A stretch of DNA of 64,000 nt from Pseudomonas tohonis. Lineage in GTDB: Bacteria > Pseudomonadota > Gammaproteobacteria > Pseudomonadales > Pseudomonadaceae. Below are positions 29,617 through 41,052 of this stretch, piece after piece. The notes under the pieces are model-generated. The model worked only from the letters and a program-made list of their open reading frames with translations. It ran no database searches and was not told where the DNA came from. The stretch is taken from assembly GCF_012767755.2 (NCBI RefSeq), contig NZ_AP023189.1, positions 1,364,001 to 1,428,000 on the forward strand, read 5' to 3'. How positions within the stretch are numbered: position 1 is the first letter of the stretch; every line of letters starts with the position of its first letter. The position numbers and the translations under genes were made by a program.

Positions 29617-29800
29617 TTTCCGCCGCGTTCGCCTTTCTGCCTCCTTTCGCGAGGCGCAGGGCGAAAGCCCCCTGTTTCCGATTTTCTGCGCCTCATGCGG
29701 ATCGCGTGTGTTGGGCGGATTTGTGCAGGTTCACCCAGCGGATGACCCCAGGTTCCGCTCCATGGGCTGCGTGTCGCGCCAGGGCTTTCGCACTTTCACT

Positions 29801-29829
29801 TTGCAACTGTCGATAATGTTTATTATTCT
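29801..29829 (+). promoter_or_regulatory. Promoter of the fagA-fumC-sodA operon
   Basis: TTGCAA (29801-29806) and TATTCT (29824-29829) are spaced by 17 bases. The Fur box covers the spacer and the -10, so iron-loaded Fur would block polymerase directly. Confidence 0.6.
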
Positions 29830-29830
29830 C
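29812..29830 (+). promoter_or_regulatory. Fur box upstream of fagA
   Basis: The 19 bases at 29812-29830 match the Fur consensus (GATAATGATAATCATTATC) at 15 positions; the first seven bases are identical. The location over the -10 of the fagA promoter fits iron repression, as known for the P. aeruginosa fagA-fumC-orfX-sodA operon. Confidence 0.85.
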
Positions 29831-29862
29831 AAATACGAATATTTGCTATTTGAGGATTCGCA

Positions 29863-30251
29863 GTGCGGCCCCGTCTCGACGAACCCCAGGCATGCTCCGA
29901 TTGGCGCTGGCTCGGCCAGCGCATCCGCTGTGCCCTGGCAGCGGACGACCCGCGCCAGTTGATGCGTTTCCTCGACGATGGCCACGAGCTGGTGGTGCAT
30001 CACGGCCTGCCGGCCTGGCGCATCTTCGAAGGCAGTTTCCAGCTGCTGCTGGACAGCGCGACCGACTGCGCCCTGCCCTGGCATTGGCGCTGCCTGTGCC
30101 TCGACCACGCCTATCTACCCCTGCAAGCCCTGCGTCCGCTGGCCCGCGACCCGTTGCGTCGCCAGCGCCTGCTTGGCCTGCAGCGGCGCCTGGCGACCCT
30201 TCGCCTGGCGCCATCCTTGAGCTTCATCGAACCGGAAGAAGGACATACAGC

Positions 30252-30255
<4 letters not shown>
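29863..30255 (+). CDS. fagA: FagA, Fur-associated small protein
   Basis: A 130-residue, Leu/Arg-rich, probably cytoplasmic protein of unknown biochemical function. It is first in the iron-starvation operon. GTG at 29863 follows TGAGGA by 6 bases. No membrane helix, signal or metal motif is evident, though it carries several Cys, His and Trp residues (DCALPWHWRCLCLDHAYLPL). The name follows position (behind a Fur box, before fumC) and the P. aeruginosa operon. The stop overlaps the GTG of fumC. Confidence 0.8.
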
Positions 30256-31628
<1,373 letters not shown>

Positions 31629-31681
31629 CCGCGACCCGGGTGCCGCGCAGGCGGCGCCCTTCGCCCACCCGGAGGTGGCCG

Positions 31682-32128
31682 ATGGAGTACTGGAAACGAA
31701 CCATCGAGGCAGGCAACCACTGCTTCCGCGCCGGTGAATGGATCGAGGCGCGCGAGCGCTACCTGCAGGCCCTGGCCCAGGCGCAGATGCTCCTTGAGCG
31801 CTGGCCTGACCCGGACCAGGCGGTGGCGGCGTTCGTGGTCTCGCACCACAACCTGGCCGACCTGCACCTGATGCTCGGGCAGCCGGAGGAGACCGCCGAG
31901 AACCTCTGCGCCTGCCACGAGCGCCTGTTGCAGGTGCTGCGCGACCCGGGCCTGCCCGAGACATTGCGCGACGTCGCCTTGCGCCACAGCCGCTGCACCT
32001 ACGGCAGCCTGTTGCAGTTCATCCAGGAGCACGGCGCCTATCCCCGCACCGATCGCCTGCTCGGCATCGCCCCTGGGCACTCGTCGCGGGCGACGCCGCA
32101 CCTTGCCCGCAGCCGCTACTACCACTGA
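31682..32128 (+). CDS. OrfX, TPR-like small protein of the iron-starvation operon
   Basis: A 148-residue protein between fumC and sodA, equivalent by position to orfX in P. aeruginosa. Two helical hairpins resemble tetratricopeptide repeats: [19 protein letters not shown] and [20 protein letters not shown]. This suggests a protein-binding role, but the function is unknown. ATG 31682 follows a GGAGGTGG site at 31669-31676; a longer frame from 31640 begins with an Arg-rich stretch and was rejected. It has no signal peptide, so it is probably cytoplasmic. Confidence 0.8.
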   Translation: MEYWKRTIEAGNHCFRAGEWIEARERYLQALAQAQMLLERWPDPDQAVAAFVVSHHNLADLHLMLGQPEETAENLCACHERLLQVLRDPGLPETLRDVALRHSRCTYGSLLQFIQEHGAYPRTDRLLGIAPGHSSRATPHLARSRYYH

Positions 32129-32142
32129 ACGAGGACCCGACC

Positions 32143-32754
32143 ATGACCTACAGCCTGCCCACGCTGCCCTACGCCTACGACGCCCTGGAGCCGCACATCG
32201 ACGCGCAGACCATGGAGATCCATCACAGCAAGCACCACCAGGCGTACATCAACAACCTCAACGCCGTGCTGGAGGGCAGCCCTCTCGGGCAACTGCCCGT
32301 GGAGTCGCTGCTGCGGCGCCTGGCCGAGGTGCCCGAGCCGCTGCGCGCCGCGGTGATCAACAACGGCGGCGGCCATGCCAACCATTCGTTGTTCTGGACC
32401 GTGATGTCACCCAGTGGCGGCGGTGAGCCCCACGGCACGGTACGGACGGCCATCAAGGCCGAGCTGGGCGGGTTCGTCGCCTTCAAGGAAGCCTTCACCA
32501 AGGCGGCGCTGACGCGTTTCGGCAGTGGCTGGGCCTGGCTCAGCGTGACGCCGGACAAGCGCCTAGTGGTGGAGAGCAGCGGCAACCAGGACAGCCCGCT
32601 GATGAAGGGGCACGTGCCGATCCTCGGGCTGGACGTCTGGGAGCACGCCTATTACCTGCGCTACCAGAACCGACGCCCCGAATACATCGGTGCGTTCTAC
32701 AACGTCATCGACTGGGCCGAAGTCGATCGTCGATACCGTGAGGCGATGGCCTGA
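32143..32754 (+). CDS. sodA: Manganese superoxide dismutase
   Basis: A 203-residue Fe/Mn-family superoxide dismutase. The metal ligands His27, His81, Asp164 and His168 are present (the last two in [10 protein letters not shown]). The second-shell Gln149 (SSGNQDSPL) and the [11 protein letters not shown] block point to the Mn type. Its place in a Fur-repressed operon fits a manganese enzyme made when iron is short. The stop overlaps the ATG of the ZIP transporter gene. Confidence 0.96.
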   Translation: MTYSLPTLPYAYDALEPHIDAQTMEIHHSKHHQAYINNLNAVLEGSPLGQLPVESLLRRLAEVPEPLRAAVINNGGGHANHSLFWTVMSPSGGGEPHGTVRTAIKAELGGFVAFKEAFTKAALTRFGSGWAWLSVTPDKRLVVESSGNQDSPLMKGHVPILGLDVWEHAYYLRYQNRRPEYIGAFYNVIDWAEVDRRYREAMA

Positions 32755-33707
32755 TGCCCGAATCCGACCTGCACGGCCTGGGCGTCGAAGAGCGCCTGCA
32801 CCCGCCCGGCCGGGGCGCCATGCTGCCCCTGCTGCCGAGCGGGCTTTCCCTGCGCCAGGTCCTGGGGCTCTGTGTGATGCTCGCCGGTTGCGTGCTGCTG
32901 TGCTGGCAGGCGGTGCTGGTTGCCGAGCGTGCGCTGGAGCCCCATCTCTGGCATGCCCTGAAGTCGGGCGCGCTGTGCGCGTTGGGCACCGCAGTCGGGA
33001 CCTTGCCGGTGCTGTTCATGCGCAGCATCTCGGCGCGTACCTCCGACACCCTGCTGGGTTTCGGTGCCGGTGTGATGCTGGCGGCGACGGTGTTCTCGTT
33101 GCTGATCCCCGGCCTCGAGTCTGCCGGGCAGCTGGGCTTCTCCCGCTGGTCGGCGGGGTTCCTGATGAGCCTCGGCCTGTTGTTGGGCGCCAGTGCACTG
33201 TTCGGCCTTGGCAGGTTGTTGCCGGAGCGGCAGCTGGAGGTCGACACGCGAACCGATCGCCTGGTGCTGGCGCCGCGCATCCTGTTGTTCGTCATCGCCA
33301 TCGTCCTGCACAACATCCCCGAGGGCATGGCCGTGGGGGTGGCAGCGGGCGCCGGGCTGGCGGGTGCGGATGGCCTGGCATTGGGCATCGCGCTGCAGGA
33401 CCTGCCGGAGGGGCTGATCATTTCCTTGGTATTGGCGGGGGCGGGTATGTCACGGGGCTGGGCGATGCTGATCGGTGCGGCATCCGGGGTGGTCGAGCCG
33501 CTGTTCGCGTTGCTTTGCGCCTGGCTGGTGCAGGTGTCGGTGCTGCTGTTGCCCTGGGGCCTGGCCTTGGCGGCGGGAGCGATGCTGTTCGCGGTGACCC
33601 ACGAAATCATTCCGGAGTGCCACCGCAAGGGGCATGAGACCGCCGCGAGCCTGGGGCTGGCGGCGGGCTTCTGTCTGATGATGGTGCTGGATACGGCGCT
33701 GGCCTGA
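32754..33707 (+). CDS. ZIP-family divalent metal transporter
   Basis: A 317-residue membrane protein with about eight hydrophobic segments. The ZIP signature helices IVLHNIPEGMAVGVAAG and GIALQDLPEGLIISLVL supply the paired metal site (HNxPEG and DxPEG). The long N-terminal extension (about 30 residues) precedes the first helix. The start overlaps the sodA stop, so it is likely the last gene of the iron-starvation operon. ZIP proteins carry Zn, Mn or Fe; the link to a Mn enzyme makes manganese uptake a reasonable guess, not a demonstration. Confidence 0.88.
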   Translation: MPESDLHGLGVEERLHPPGRGAMLPLLPSGLSLRQVLGLCVMLAGCVLLCWQAVLVAERALEPHLWHALKSGALCALGTAVGTLPVLFMRSISARTSDTLLGFGAGVMLAATVFSLLIPGLESAGQLGFSRWSAGFLMSLGLLLGASALFGLGRLLPERQLEVDTRTDRLVLAPRILLFVIAIVLHNIPEGMAVGVAAGAGLAGADGLALGIALQDLPEGLIISLVLAGAGMSRGWAMLIGAASGVVEPLFALLCAWLVQVSVLLLPWGLALAAGAMLFAVTHEIIPECHRKGHETAASLGLAAGFCLMMVLDTALA

Positions 33708-33726
33708 TCGGCCGATGCTTCAGGCG

Positions 33727-33746
33727 GCGACGCAGTGAGGCGTCGC
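33727..33746. terminator. Hairpin between convergent ZIP gene and ptsO
   Basis: Arms GCGACGC (33727-33733) and GCGTCGC (33740-33746) form a 7-bp stem 20 bases after the ZIP stop. T-runs are absent on both sides, so its role as a terminator is tentative. Confidence 0.4.
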
Positions 33747-33802
33747 GCGGCGGTGTGTCCGCTTGCGCTGCGTGCCTGGCGCCGCCGGGTGGAGGCCTGT
33801 CT

Positions 33803-34075
33803 TCACTCGCCTTCGTCGAAGCGATTGTTGATCAGTTCGATCAGCGCGTTGAGCGCATCGTCGTCCTGCTCGCCTTCGGTGTGCAGGTGGATGGCGGTGC
33901 CCTTGCCTGCGGCGAGCATCATCACGGCCATGATGCTCTTGCCGTCCACCAGGCTTTCCGGGTTGCGACCGACGCGGATCTGGCAGGGATAGCGGCCGGC
34001 GACGCCGACGAACTTGGCGGCGGCACGGGCATGCAGCCCCAGTTTGTTGATGATGGTGATTTCACAGGCTGGCAT
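33803..34075 (-). CDS. ptsO: NPr, HPr-like phosphocarrier of the nitrogen PTS
   Basis: A 90-residue HPr-fold protein. The phosphorylatable His15 lies in NKLGLHARAAAKF, and the regulatory-helix region SIMAVMMLAAGKGT is conserved. It takes phosphate from PtsP and hands it to PtsN (EIIA-Ntr). It is the last gene of the long minus-strand operon, 15 bases after rapZ. Confidence 0.95.
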   Translation of the reverse strand: MPACEITIINKLGLHARAAAKFVGVAGRYPCQIRVGRNPESLVDGKSIMAVMMLAAGKGTAIHLHTEGEQDDDALNALIELINNRFDEGE

Positions 34076-34090
34076 CGCGGCGGGGATCCT

Positions 34091-34948
34091 TTAACTGAGG
34101 TCGCGGTGGCGAACCTGGACGTTCTTCAGGTTGGGTTTGAGTGCCTGCCCGAGGCGTTCGGCCAGGTACACGGAGCGGTGGTGGCCGCCGGTGCAGCCGA
34201 TGGCGACGGTGACATAGGCGCGGTTGCTGGCGGCGAAGCGCGGCAGCCATTTGTTCAGGTAGCCGAGGATGTCCTGGTACATCTCCTCGACATCCGGCTG
34301 GGCGGCTAGGTATTCGGCGACGACGGCATCCTGGCCGGAGTGGTCGCGCAGCTCGGGCTTCCAATAGGGGTTGGGCAGGCAACGCACGTCGAATACCAGG
34401 TCGGCGTCGACCGGCATGCCGCGTTTGAAACCGAAGGATTCGACGAGGAAGGCGGTTCCCGGCTCGGGCTTGTTCAGCAGGCGCAGCTTGATGCTGTCGC
34501 GCAGCTGGTAGAGGTTGAGGTGGGTGGTATCGATCTTCAGATCGGCCAGGTCCGAAATGGGCGCGAGCAGCTTCGACTCGTCGAGGATGGCTTCGGCCAG
34601 GGAGCGGTCTTCGTTGGTCAGCGGGTGTCGCCGGCGGGTTTCGGAGAAGCGCTTGAGCAGGGTCTCGTCATCCGCGTCCAGGTACAGCACGTCGCACTGG
34701 ATATGGCGCGCGCGGGCCTCTTCGAGCAATTCGGGGAAGCGCTTGAGCTGGCTGGGCAGGTTGCGCGCGTCGATGGACACGGCGACCTGCGGATGCAGCA
34801 GCTCGGTCTGCAGCAGGGCGCGTTCGGCCAGTTCGGGGAGGAGGCCGGCGGGCAGGTTGTCGATGCAGTAGAAGCCGTTGTCCTCGAGGACATCGAGGGC
34901 GGTGCTCTTGCCTGAGCCTGAACGGCCGCTGACGATGATCAGGCGCAT
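34091..34948 (-). CDS. rapZ: RNase adapter protein RapZ
   Basis: A 285-residue nucleotide-binding protein. The Walker A motif [17 protein letters not shown] is at the N-terminus, the Walker B-like AVSIDARNL follows, and the C-terminal domain ends with [19 protein letters not shown], the RNA/protein-binding part. In enterobacteria RapZ guides RNase E to the sRNA GlmZ; in Pseudomonas it also sits with the nitrogen-PTS genes. It is placed between ptsN (9 bases) and ptsO. Confidence 0.95.
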   Translation of the reverse strand: MRLIIVSGRSGSGKSTALDVLEDNGFYCIDNLPAGLLPELAERALLQTELLHPQVAVSIDARNLPSQLKRFPELLEEARARHIQCDVLYLDADDETLLKRFSETRRRHPLTNEDRSLAEAILDESKLLAPISDLADLKIDTTHLNLYQLRDSIKLRLLNKPEPGTAFLVESFGFKRGMPVDADLVFDVRCLPNPYWKPELRDHSGQDAVVAEYLAAQPDVEEMYQDILGYLNKWLPRFAASNRAYVTVAIGCTGGHHRSVYLAERLGQALKPNLKNVQVRHRDLS

Positions 34949-34957
34949 GGCAAGGTC

Positions 34958-35422
34958 CTAGCGTCCGTTCTGGACGTCCACTACCACCTGATACAGGCTG
35001 TCGCTGCTCTGCGCCACGCGCAGGCGGTCGCGCACTTCGGTGCGGTCCAGCATGCTGGCGATCTGGCGGAGCAATTCCAGGTGCTCGTCGGTGGCGGCTT
35101 CGGGGACCAGCAGTACGAACAGCAGGTCCACCGGGGCGCCGTCGATGGCGTCGAAGTCGACGGGGGCCTCCAGGCGCAGCACGGCGCTGATGGGCGCGGC
35201 GCAGCCGGGAAGCCGGCAATGGGGGATGGCGATACCGTTGCCGAAACCTGTCGAGCCGAGTTTCTCCCGGGCGATCAGGCTTTCGAAGATATCTTGCGAG
35301 TCGAGGTCGGGAAGTTCGCGAGCAACCAGGTTGGCGATCTGTTCCAGGACACGTTTTTTGCTGCCGCCCGGCACGTTCACGAGGGAACGGCCGGGGGTCA
35401 GGATTTGCTCAAGTCGGATCAT
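34958..35422 (-). CDS. ptsN: Nitrogen PTS regulatory protein EIIA-Ntr
   Basis: A 154-residue EIIA-Ntr. The phospho-acceptor is His68 in GNGIAIPHCRLPG. Phosphorylation state adjusts carbon/nitrogen balance, potassium transport and polyhydroxyalkanoate metabolism in pseudomonads. It lies in the rpoN operon, 13 bases after hpf. Confidence 0.95.
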   Translation of the reverse strand: MIRLEQILTPGRSLVNVPGGSKKRVLEQIANLVARELPDLDSQDIFESLIAREKLGSTGFGNGIAIPHCRLPGCAAPISAVLRLEAPVDFDAIDGAPVDLLFVLLVPEAATDEHLELLRQIASMLDRTEVRDRLRVAQSSDSLYQVVVDVQNGR

Positions 35423-35435
35423 AGGAAGGGGAATG

Positions 35436-35744
35436 TCAGCGGGCGGTTGCGCCCTGCTGGCGGTTCAGCTGCTTTTCCTTGTGTTTGATCAGTTGGCGGT
35501 CGAGTTTGTCCGTAAGCAGGTCGATGGCCGCGTACATGTCTTCATGCTCCGCATTGGCCACGACCTCACCACCGGCGATGTGCAGGGTGGCTTCGATCTT
35601 CTGCTTCAGTTTCTCCACCTGCATGATCACCTGCACATTGGTGATCTTGTCGAAGTGGCGCTCCAGTCTGTCGAACTTCTCGACGACATAGTCGCGCAGG
35701 GCGTCGGTCACATCCAGTTGATGTCCACTGATGTTGACTTGCAT
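35436..35744 (-). CDS. hpf: Ribosome hibernation promoting factor (short HPF)
   Basis: A 102-residue short-form HPF, which binds the 30S decoding region and drives 100S dimer formation in stationary phase. It starts MQVNISGHQLDVTDALRDYV and contains the HPF fold with a basic C-terminal stretch ending KQLNRQQ. It is located immediately downstream of rpoN, as in many gamma-proteobacteria. Confidence 0.94.
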   Translation of the reverse strand: MQVNISGHQLDVTDALRDYVVEKFDRLERHFDKITNVQVIMQVEKLKQKIEATLHIAGGEVVANAEHEDMYAAIDLLTDKLDRQLIKHKEKQLNRQQGATAR

Positions 35745-35826
35745 ACCGCTTTCTCCTTATTGCCCGTGTGTAAGAGACAGGCTAACGGGCCTGCCACCGG
35801 AACACTTTGGCGTGGATCAATCCGCG

Positions 35827-37326
35827 TCACATCAGCCGCTTGCGTTCGCTGGAAGGCGCTATCCCGAGGGATTCCCGGTACTTGGCGACTGTGCGGCGGG
35901 CCACTTGGATACCCTGTGCTTCCAGTAAACCAGCGATCTTGCTGTCGCTCAACGGCTTTTTGGCATTTTCCGCAGCGACCAGTTTCTTGATGATCGCGCG
36001 GATGGCGGTGGACGAGCATTCACCGCCTTCGGAGGTGCTGACGTGGCTGGAGAAGAAGTATTTCAGCTCGTATATGCCACGGGGGGTGTGCATGAATTTC
36101 TGGGTGGTGACGCGCGAAATGGTCGACTCGTGCATGCCCACCGCTTCGGCAATGTCATGCAGTACCAGAGGCTTCATCGCCTCGTCGCCGTACTCGAGGA
36201 AACCGCGCTGGTGCTCGACGATCTGGGTCGCCACCTTCATCAGGGTCTCGTTGCGGCTTTGCAGGCTCTTGATGAACCAGCGTGCTTCCTGCAGCTGGTT
36301 GCGCATGAAGGTGTTGTCGGCACTCGAGTCTGCCCGGCGGACGAAGCCGGCGTAGTGCGGGTTCACGCGCAGGCGAGGGACGGCTTCCTGGTTCAGCTCC
36401 ACCAGCCAGCGCTCGTTGTGCTTGCGCACGATGACATCCGGCACGACGTATTCGGGTTCGCTGGCCTCGATCTGCGAGCCGGGACGCGGATTGAGGCCCT
36501 GGATCAGCTCGATCACCTGGCGCAGCTCGTCTTCCTTGAGCTTCATGCGGCGCATCAGCTGGCTGTAGTCGCGACTGCCCAGCAGGTCGAGATAGTCGCC
36601 CGCCAGGCGCTGCGCTTCGCTCAGCCAGGGAGTCTTAGGCGGCAACTGGCGCAGTTGCAGGAGCAGGCATTCGCGCAGGTCGCGAGCGCCGACACCCGCC
36701 GGCTCGAACTGCTGGATACGGCGCAGGACAACCTCGACTTCGTCGAGCTCGATCTCGAGTTCGGGGTCGAAGGCCTCCACAACTTCCTCGAGGGTTTCCT
36801 CCAGGTAGCCGTCATTGTTGATGCAGTCGATGAGGGTGACGCCGATCAGGCGATCGGTATCGGACATGGGCGCCAGGTTGAGCTGCCACAGCAGGTGGCT
36901 CTGCAGGCTCTCGCCGACCGAGGTGCGGGAGGTGAAATCCCACTCGTCGTCGTCGGAGCTGGGCAGGCTGCTGGCGCTGGTCTGGTAGACATCTTCCCAG
37001 GCGGTGTCGACGGGCAGCTCGCTGGGGATGCGCTCGTGCCATTCCCCGTCTTCGAGGCTTTCGCTCTCGGAAGTGGGGACGCTGGATTCCTGGAAGCTGG
37101 ATTCCTGGCTGGCGGAGTTGGGCTGCTGCTCGCTTTCGGCCATGGGGTCGGAGTTGTCGAAGTCCTCTCCTTCCTCCTGGCGTTCAAGCATGGGATTGGA
37201 CTCCAGCGCCTCCTGGATTTCCTGCTGCAGATCCAGGGTGGACAGTTGGAGTAGGCGGATGGCCTGTTGCAGCTGCGGGGTCATCGTCAGCTGCTGGCCC
37301 ATCTTCAGGACTAGCGATGGTTTCAT
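35827..37326 (-). CDS. rpoN: RNA polymerase sigma-54 factor RpoN
   Basis: A 499-residue sigma-54. The N-terminal Gln-rich activator-interacting region ([20 protein letters not shown]) is followed by an acidic linker (about 50-115), the core-binding domain, a helix-turn-helix and the RpoN box [14 protein letters not shown] near the C-terminus, which reads the -24 element. It controls nitrogen use, flagella and pili. It has its own promoter in front (37405-37410) but lies in line with lptB. Confidence 0.97.
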   Translation of the reverse strand: MKPSLVLKMGQQLTMTPQLQQAIRLLQLSTLDLQQEIQEALESNPMLERQEEGEDFDNSDPMAESEQQPNSASQESSFQESSVPTSESESLEDGEWHERIPSELPVDTAWEDVYQTSASSLPSSDDDEWDFTSRTSVGESLQSHLLWQLNLAPMSDTDRLIGVTLIDCINNDGYLEETLEEVVEAFDPELEIELDEVEVVLRRIQQFEPAGVGARDLRECLLLQLRQLPPKTPWLSEAQRLAGDYLDLLGSRDYSQLMRRMKLKEDELRQVIELIQGLNPRPGSQIEASEPEYVVPDVIVRKHNERWLVELNQEAVPRLRVNPHYAGFVRRADSSADNTFMRNQLQEARWFIKSLQSRNETLMKVATQIVEHQRGFLEYGDEAMKPLVLHDIAEAVGMHESTISRVTTQKFMHTPRGIYELKYFFSSHVSTSEGGECSSTAIRAIIKKLVAAENAKKPLSDSKIAGLLEAQGIQVARRTVAKYRESLGIAPSSERKRLM

Positions 37327-37404
37327 GGCAGGGGGCTTAGCACCTTATTCGCCGGCGCGCATGCGCCATCCACTACAGGGCGCCGAGGCGCCACCAGGAA
37401 GCAA

Positions 37405-37410
37405 ATTATA
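37405..37410 (-). promoter_or_regulatory. Candidate rpoN promoter -10 element
   Basis: A perfect TATAAT reads on the minus strand at 37405-37410, 79 bases before the rpoN start. No good -35 lies 17 bases upstream. The leader contains a GGCGCC-GA-GGCGCC inverted repeat (37379-37392). Confidence 0.45.
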
Positions 37411-37468
37411 TGCCTGACCTTGAATGATTTTTCTACTGCTCGCAACTTCTGCGTGCAAGGGCTGGCCT

Positions 37469-38193
<725 letters not shown>

Positions 38194-38194
<1 letters not shown>

Positions 38195-38739
38195 TACTGT
38201 GCTTGTCCCGCTTGCTGCTCTTTCTTCTTCGGCTGGATGACCATGTCGATGCGTGGGCGCGGGGTGCCGACATTGGTGCCGGTGGCGCGACCTGCGTTGA
38301 CGATCTGGCGCTGGGTGTCGTAGACGATCTTCTCGCCTTCGAAGGTGTTGCCTTCCTGGATCACCTTGGCCTGGTCGATCAGCACGATGCGCTCGTTGGC
38401 GGCGAAGTACTGGATGGTCATGCCGTATGCCTTGACGATCTGCTTGTCCACCGCAGGCTTCTGCTCGTAGTAGGCAGGTTTGCCGACCGAGGTGAAGACC
38501 TCCAGCTCGCCCTGGGCGTTCTGGGTGATGGTCACGGTGTCGCCGGTGATCTTCAGGGTGCCCTGGGTGATCACGACATCACCGCGATAGACCGCCACGC
38601 CTTGCTTGTCGTCGAGTTCGGCGCTGTCGGCCTGGACCCGGATCGGCTGATCACGGTCGCTGGGCAGCGCCCAGGCGCTGGCACTTCCGAGTGCAGCACC
38701 CAGGCTGAGCAGTAGGGGGAGGGTTTTAACGAACCTCAT
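38194..38739 (-). CDS. lptA: LPS periplasmic transport protein LptA (LptH)
   Basis: A 181-residue periplasmic OstA-domain protein forming the LPS bridge. Signal peptide: [18 protein letters not shown], cleaved before LPSDRDQPI. The beta-jellyroll contains [19 protein letters not shown]. It ends with a basic [11 protein letters not shown] tail. In P. aeruginosa the equivalent is called LptH. It overlaps lptC by 14 bases at the start and lptB by one base at the end. Confidence 0.95.
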
Positions 38740-39298
38740 GCTGGCCTCTTACGTTGGACTGCAGGATCATCCTGCTGTCATTCAAGTACGCTTTCATTCC
38801 TTGTGCCGTGGTAACCCCGTTGGCGGCGTCGATTCTAACGGCTTGCTGGGTTTCCGCATATTGCTTGTCCGGGAACACGGTCAGGCGGCTGGTGGTGAGA
38901 ATGGTCGGCCGGCCCTTGGCATCGGTGCGTGCCACGCGGACCTTGTCGATCAGTTCCACCTGCTCCCCTTCGGGGCTGACTTCGCCGCGCTCGCTCTGCA
39001 CGTGCCAGGGGAATTCGGTGCCGCGGTAGAGCTGCAGGTCCGGATTGGTCAGCAGCGTCACGTCGCTGGCCTTGACGTGTTCCAGCTTGGCGGCAGTCAT
39101 TTCATAGTGACGCTTGCCGTCTTCCTGGTACTGCACGCTGGAGGCATTGACCACGTAGAAGTCGATGGCGTTCTCGTCCGCCTGTGCGCTGGCCTGGCGC
39201 TCCATGAAGCTTTCCGGGCGGATGTTCCAGTAGCCCAGCGCGATCAGCAGGGCGGCGACCGGGATCAGGATCAGGGCGAGGCGGAAGTTCTTCGACAT
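38726..39298 (-). CDS. lptC: LPS export protein LptC
   Basis: A 190-residue bitopic protein: one N-terminal helix (LALILIPVAALLIALGYWNI) followed by an OstA-like periplasmic jellyroll (YEMTAAKLEHVKASDVTLL). It links the LptBFG transporter to LptA. Its 3' end overlaps lptA by 14 bases and it follows kdsC by 9 bases. Confidence 0.94.
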   Translation of the reverse strand: MSKNFRLALILIPVAALLIALGYWNIRPESFMERQASAQADENAIDFYVVNASSVQYQEDGKRHYEMTAAKLEHVKASDVTLLTNPDLQLYRGTEFPWHVQSERGEVSPEGEQVELIDKVRVARTDAKGRPTILTTSRLTVFPDKQYAETQQAVRIDAANGVTTAQGMKAYLNDSRMILQSNVRGQHEVR

Positions 39299-39307
39299 GT
39301 TCTGGAC

Positions 39308-39832
39308 CTAGAGGTAGGCGGCCTGCGCAGCGTCGAGGCTGCCCTGGGCGCGCATGATCAGTTCGCAGAATTCGCGTGCGGCGCCTTCGCCACCGCGTGC
39401 CTGGGTGGTGCCGTGGGCGTGCTGGCGGACGAAGCCGTCGGCGCTGGCGACGGCCATGCCGAGGCCCACGCGGCGGATCACCGGCAGGTCGGGCAGGTCA
39501 TCGCCGAGGTAGGCGACCTGCTGGTAGTCCAGGCCCAGCTCCGCGAGCAGTTCGTCGAGCACCGCCATCTTGTCCTCGCGGCCCTGGTAGAGGTGCTGGA
39601 TGCCGAGGTTGCGGGCGCGGCGCTCGACCACCGGGGTGCTGCGGCCGGAGATGATCGCGGTGCGTACGCCGGAGTTGATCAGCATCTTGATGCCGTGGCC
39701 ATCCAGGGTATTGAAGGTCTTGAATTCGCTGCCATCGACCAGGAAGTAGAGCTTGCCGTCGGTGAGTACGCCATCGACGTCGAAGACCGCCAGGCGGATG
39801 CCCTTGGCGCGTTGCAGCAGGTCGTCGCTCAT
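39308..39832 (-). CDS. kdsC: 3-deoxy-D-manno-octulosonate 8-phosphate phosphatase KdsC
   Basis: A 174-residue HAD-family phosphatase making free Kdo. HAD motif I FDVDGVLTDGKLYF, motif II AIISGRSTPVV and the metal-binding motif LGDDLPDLPVI are intact. It is the short cap-less (C0) type typical of KdsC tetramers. It begins directly after the kdsD stop with no gap. Confidence 0.96.
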   Translation of the reverse strand: MSDDLLQRAKGIRLAVFDVDGVLTDGKLYFLVDGSEFKTFNTLDGHGIKMLINSGVRTAIISGRSTPVVERRARNLGIQHLYQGREDKMAVLDELLAELGLDYQQVAYLGDDLPDLPVIRRVGLGMAVASADGFVRQHAHGTTQARGGEGAAREFCELIMRAQGSLDAAQAAYL

Positions 39833-40807
39833 TCAGATCACCCCGGCGCGGGTCAGGTCGTGGATGTGCAGGGCGCCGATGGGGGTGTCGTTGTCGTCCA
39901 CCACCACCAGTACGTTGATCTTGTGGTCGTCCATGATCTTCAGGGCTTCGGCGGCGAGCATCTCGGCCCGCACGGTCTTGCCGTGTGCCGTCATCACGTC
40001 GTCGATGCTGGCCTGGCGCACGTCCACGCCCTTGTCCAGGGTGCGGCGCAGGTCGCCGTCGGTGAAGATCCCGGCCAGCCTGCCGTCGGTCTCCAGCACG
40101 GCGGTCATGCCCAGGCCCTTGCGGGTCATTTCCAGCAGCGCATCGCGCAGCGAGGTGCCGCGCTCGACGCGGGGCAGGCTGTCGCCGCCGTGCATGATGT
40201 TCTCGACCTTCAGCAGCAGGCGGCGGCCCAGGGCGCCACCGGGATGGGAGAAGGCGAAGTCCTCGGCGGTGAACCCACGGGCCTCCAGCAGGGCGATGGC
40301 CAGGGCGTCGCCCAGTACCAGCGATGCGGTGGTGGAGGAGGTCGGGGCCAGGTTCAGCGGGCAGGCTTCGTGCTCGACGCGGGCGTCTAGATTGGCTTCG
40401 GCGGCCTTGGCCAGCGGCGACTGCGGATTGCCGGTCATGCTGATGAGGGTGATGCCGAGGCGCTTGATCAGGGGCAGCAGGGTGACGATCTCGGCGGTGG
40501 AGCCCGAGTTCGACAGGGCCAGCACCACATCGTCCGGGGTGATCATGCCCATGTCGCCGTGGCTGGCCTCGGCGGGGTGGACGAAGAAGGCGGGCGTGCC
40601 GGTGCTGGCCAGGGTCGCGGCGACCTTCTTGCCGATGTGGCCGGACTTGCCCATGCCCACCACCACCACGCGGCCCTTGCAGGCGAGGATCAGCTCGCAG
40701 GCACGGACGAAGTCGGCGTCGATCCTGCCGAGCAGGGTGTCGATGGCTTCACGTTCCAGGCGGATGGTGCGGTGTGCGGATTGGATCAGATCGCTGGACT
40801 GGCTCAT
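39833..40807 (-). CDS. kdsD: D-arabinose 5-phosphate isomerase KdsD
   Basis: A 324-residue isomerase: an SIS domain (VVVVGMGKSGHIGKKVAATL) followed by two CBS domains (for example ALLEMTRKGLGMTAVLETDG). It makes arabinose 5-phosphate, the first Kdo precursor. I chose ATG 40807 (MSQSSDLIQSAHRTIRLERE), which fits family length; a longer frame reaching 40942 would read through the promoter. It is the first gene of the minus-strand operon and diverges from the mla operon. Confidence 0.95.
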   Translation of the reverse strand: MSQSSDLIQSAHRTIRLEREAIDTLLGRIDADFVRACELILACKGRVVVVGMGKSGHIGKKVAATLASTGTPAFFVHPAEASHGDMGMITPDDVVLALSNSGSTAEIVTLLPLIKRLGITLISMTGNPQSPLAKAAEANLDARVEHEACPLNLAPTSSTTASLVLGDALAIALLEARGFTAEDFAFSHPGGALGRRLLLKVENIMHGGDSLPRVERGTSLRDALLEMTRKGLGMTAVLETDGRLAGIFTDGDLRRTLDKGVDVRQASIDDVMTAHGKTVRAEMLAAEALKIMDDHKINVLVVVDDNDTPIGALHIHDLTRAGVI

Positions 40808-40840
40808 GTCGAGAGTGCAGTTGCCGAGGAAAAGGCGGGG

Positions 40841-40846
40841 ATTATA
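40841..40846 (-). promoter_or_regulatory. Candidate kdsD promoter -10 element
   Basis: TATAAT reads on the minus strand at 40841-40846, 34 bases before the kdsD start. The -35 region is not well matched. Confidence 0.5.
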
Positions 40847-40931
40847 CCGGCAAAGAGTCGTTCGCTCACCCTTCATTGCATGCCCCGGTGGAGAAACCTG
40901 TCTCAGGCCTGAACAATGGGGCGCTGCGGCC

Positions 40932-40961
40932 TTGGGTGGCATTGTGCTGCGATGCTATAGT
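40932..40961 (+). promoter_or_regulatory. Candidate mla operon promoter
   Basis: TTGGGT (40932-40937), an 18-base spacer and TATAGT (40956-40961) preceded by TG one base upstream form a plausible extended -10 promoter, about 90 bases before mlaF. Confidence 0.5.
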
Positions 40962-41052
40962 TCGCCGCCTGTTCGGCCACCCCTCAGGCATCGTGTCCCG
41001 GCTGCCGGAGGCGACGTCTTCAGCAGGGATGGCCGCATCGCAAGGAGTACAG

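Noticed and set aside
29635..29800. Small gene between pmbA and fagA
   Set aside because: Short frames exist on both strands, but none has a ribosome-binding site or recognisable product; the space is better explained as promoter and leader sequence.
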